Shown in pieces: positions 62,149-64,000 of a stretch of DNA of 64,000 bases. How positions within the stretch are numbered: the stretch's first letter is position 1; every line of letters starts with the position of its first letter. The DNA comes from Diprion similis. Lineage: Eukaryota; Arthropoda; Insecta; Hymenoptera; Diprionidae. Made by a program: the position numbers and the translations under genes. The notes beneath the pieces are model-generated. The model was not told the origin of the DNA. It made no database searches and worked only from the letters and a program-made list of their open reading frames with translations. The stretch lies in NCBI RefSeq assembly GCF_021155765.1, contig NC_060105.1, positions 1,674,001-1,738,000 of the forward strand, read 5' to 3'.

Positions 62149-64000
62149 GTGAGAATACGGTGTTTATTATCAGGGGAAGAGAAACGAGCGAATTCGAGAG
62201 GGAAGGAAAAACGAAGATAAATCGATATAAATCCAGATACCCCGTTATATAGATTCGTTTATTAATTTCACCCGAATTACGTGCAAGAATTTAATCGTAA
62301 TTGCATTGATCATTGCTCTGCATTGGAATACGACGACTTTATAAAAGTTTTAGATTTATCGTTATCGTCAAGAAGTGTTTTACATTATAAATGTACACAC
62401 CGCAACGACGGACTTACGAAGGCTATATAAATTCAGAGATTAATGTCGTATTGTTTATAGTCGAGAAATGACATGTTTACTTGTCCTGATTCAATCCGTC
62501 ATGCGGATTTGATGGTTTTAGAGGCGTTGGTTTAGATGCTTAAATTCACTTTGTTAATATTTCCGTCTCTATAACGATTTTTTTTTTTTTTTTTACGTTA
62601 CTTTTATACCCTCTGCATAGATACATACTGCCATATCAACCTGTGCAATAATAACCTAAGACTTTGAATTTACAGCAGCTAGCCATCCTCCCTATTTTAT
62701 CCTGAGATAATTTTTTCTACGTCACATTCTATCCGTAATGATATATTAGCTTTGTTATTTTCCACGTTTAAAAGAAGAAGATATCGGGCATAAACACATC
62801 TTTGCTGGTTCAGATAACAACACAACCGCGATTCATCATCACATTTTATGAAATCAGCATTTATCAACTCAGTCGACGTCAAACTTCACATTTTTTATCA
62901 TCGAATAGGTTTTGTCACACTGTTTACTTAGGCAGACTGAAATACGGTGTAAATAGTAGCGCTGTTCAAATGATCGATTCATCGTTCTTTTCGATTAATC
63001 GATTAATCAAGGCTGCCTCATAATAATTCTGCAGATCAATACGTATAGAGATTCTATATGAACATGTGTCATAATTCTGTAACAAATCTATGATTTGAAA
63101 CCGTCGATTGATCGATTAATCGGAAAAACAATTAATCGCTCAGCACTATTCGTATAACAGACATTACCACCACCATCACCATCATTGCATTATCATTATC
63201 ATTATCATTATCATTGACACTGTTTCACTCACCTGTTCATACAAGCGTTTCGCTGCATTATCTGCCCTGGCTGGAAGTACAATCTAGAGAGATGAACGAC
63301 GTTCTGTAACAAAGATTGGTTACCTCAGAAATAAATACACACACATATATATATATATATTCTGTGATTTGCATTACAGCCGCGTTGTGCGAATAAAAGG
63401 CACAGATATGGCATTAGAATATGCTACGTGAATATAGCTGTGATTATTCACTGGCTACTATAGGTGACCCGGTTTGGAGATTCTATCCAGCAATAGCGAA
63501 GTGTATGTAACAAAATTCGGATATACCTTTAATACCTACTGTATTAGCATATGTATTATACATATTTATTTATATTGATATTATAACTATTCAGTGTCCT
63601 TTTAGTGTCACGTTATCGAGACAGGCGTTAGGGCGGGCCGTGAGTTTAGCTAAAGCGATCTAAGGGTGATGCCTTTCAATTTTCTAGATGCAGCTATTAT
63701 TCAACGAAACTGCAATTTTTTATAACAAGAAACCCTTATTATTGTTTTCGCTCTACTCATGGCTTTCATCAATCATTTATTCAAGGGCTTGGCACGTCTT
63801 ATCAGAATCTATGTCGACGGAAACTGATCTCCTTTACTACTGCATGTAAATTGAACGCTTGAACGTGTATCTGAATATTTTATTTACTTGGATTTGGAAA
63901 TCAGTACGACAAGTCGATATCGAATCTGATCAGATTTAAAATATGGATATCTTACAGCGTTCTTGCAACACGAGAGCTTAATCCTTACATTTCACACGAA
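62149..64000. other. peroxidase intron, no further exon seen
   Basis: After the donor at 62149 no in-phase peroxidase exon (distal His region) was found up to the right edge. It contains an imperfect inverted repeat at 62958-63146, ATC/ATT trinucleotide-like repeats at about 63166-63214, and a TA run at about 63345-63361. Confidence 0.5.
62958..63146. repeat. imperfect inverted repeat, possibly a small hAT-like MITE
   Basis: The left arm begins TAGCGCTGTTCAAATGATCG and continues to TCGATTAATCGATTAATC near 62989. The right arm, read on minus, begins TAGTGCTGAGCGATTAAT and continues to CCGATTAATCGATCAATC. A TAG-x-GCTG start is compatible with hAT-type ends, but no 8 bp target duplication was found. 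Confidence 0.4.

Noticed and set aside
1-64000. tRNA, rRNA or CRISPR features
   Set aside because: No cloverleaf with B-box-like sequence, no rRNA-like conserved stretch and no regularly spaced repeat array was recognised by eye.

Overview
The window looks like nuclear DNA of an insect: intron-rich GT-AG genes with mostly short introns, AT-rich intergenic DNA, many simple repeats, and insect-type gene content (an SV2-like transporter cluster, an APC-like gene, an animal haem peroxidase). A hymenopteran, possibly a sawfly, is my best guess, but the sequence alone does not prove the order. Exon models below were built by hand from splice sites, reading-frame phase and similarity between paralogues. 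For all eight transporter genes the proposed exons sum to a whole number of codons ending in a stop.

Layout. (1) 0.1-2.0 kb, minus strand: part of an adenomatous polyposis coli (APC)-like gene. It has the first ARM-repeat exons, then joins in phase straight to the 15-residue beta-catenin-binding repeats; most of the ARM domain is missing. It continues off the left edge. (2) 8.5-47.2 kb: a tandem cluster of eight paralogues of the SV2 (synaptic vesicle glycoprotein 2-like) branch of the Major Facilitator Superfamily, here called SV2L1 to SV2L8. SV2L1-5 are on plus, SV2L6 on minus, SV2L7 on plus and SV2L8 on minus. Intron positions and phases are almost identical across the cluster, and SV2L2/3 and SV2L4/5 look like the youngest pairs. 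SV2L7 is strongly divergent, and its last coding exon overlaps that of SV2L8 on the opposite strand. (3) 49.5-50.5 kb, minus: a small protein resembling DUF4485. (4) 51.6 kb, plus: a possible 68-residue single-exon protein. (5) 58.7-62.1 kb and beyond the right edge, plus: the 5' exons of a secreted animal haem peroxidase.

Between genes lie a roughly 480 bp inverted-repeat element (39.3-39.8 kb), a nested-hairpin element (14.7-15.0 kb), a retroelement-like primer-binding site followed by decayed coding sequence (28.5-29.7 kb), and many homopolymer and microsatellite tracts.

The cluster genes are predicted 12-helix membrane transporters; substrates cannot be read from sequence. Their tandem arrangement, shared promoter block (SV2L4/5) and unequal divergence point to repeated local duplication followed by specialisation. 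The most unusual items are the ARM-deleted APC-like gene, the divergent SV2L7, and its coding overlap with SV2L8.
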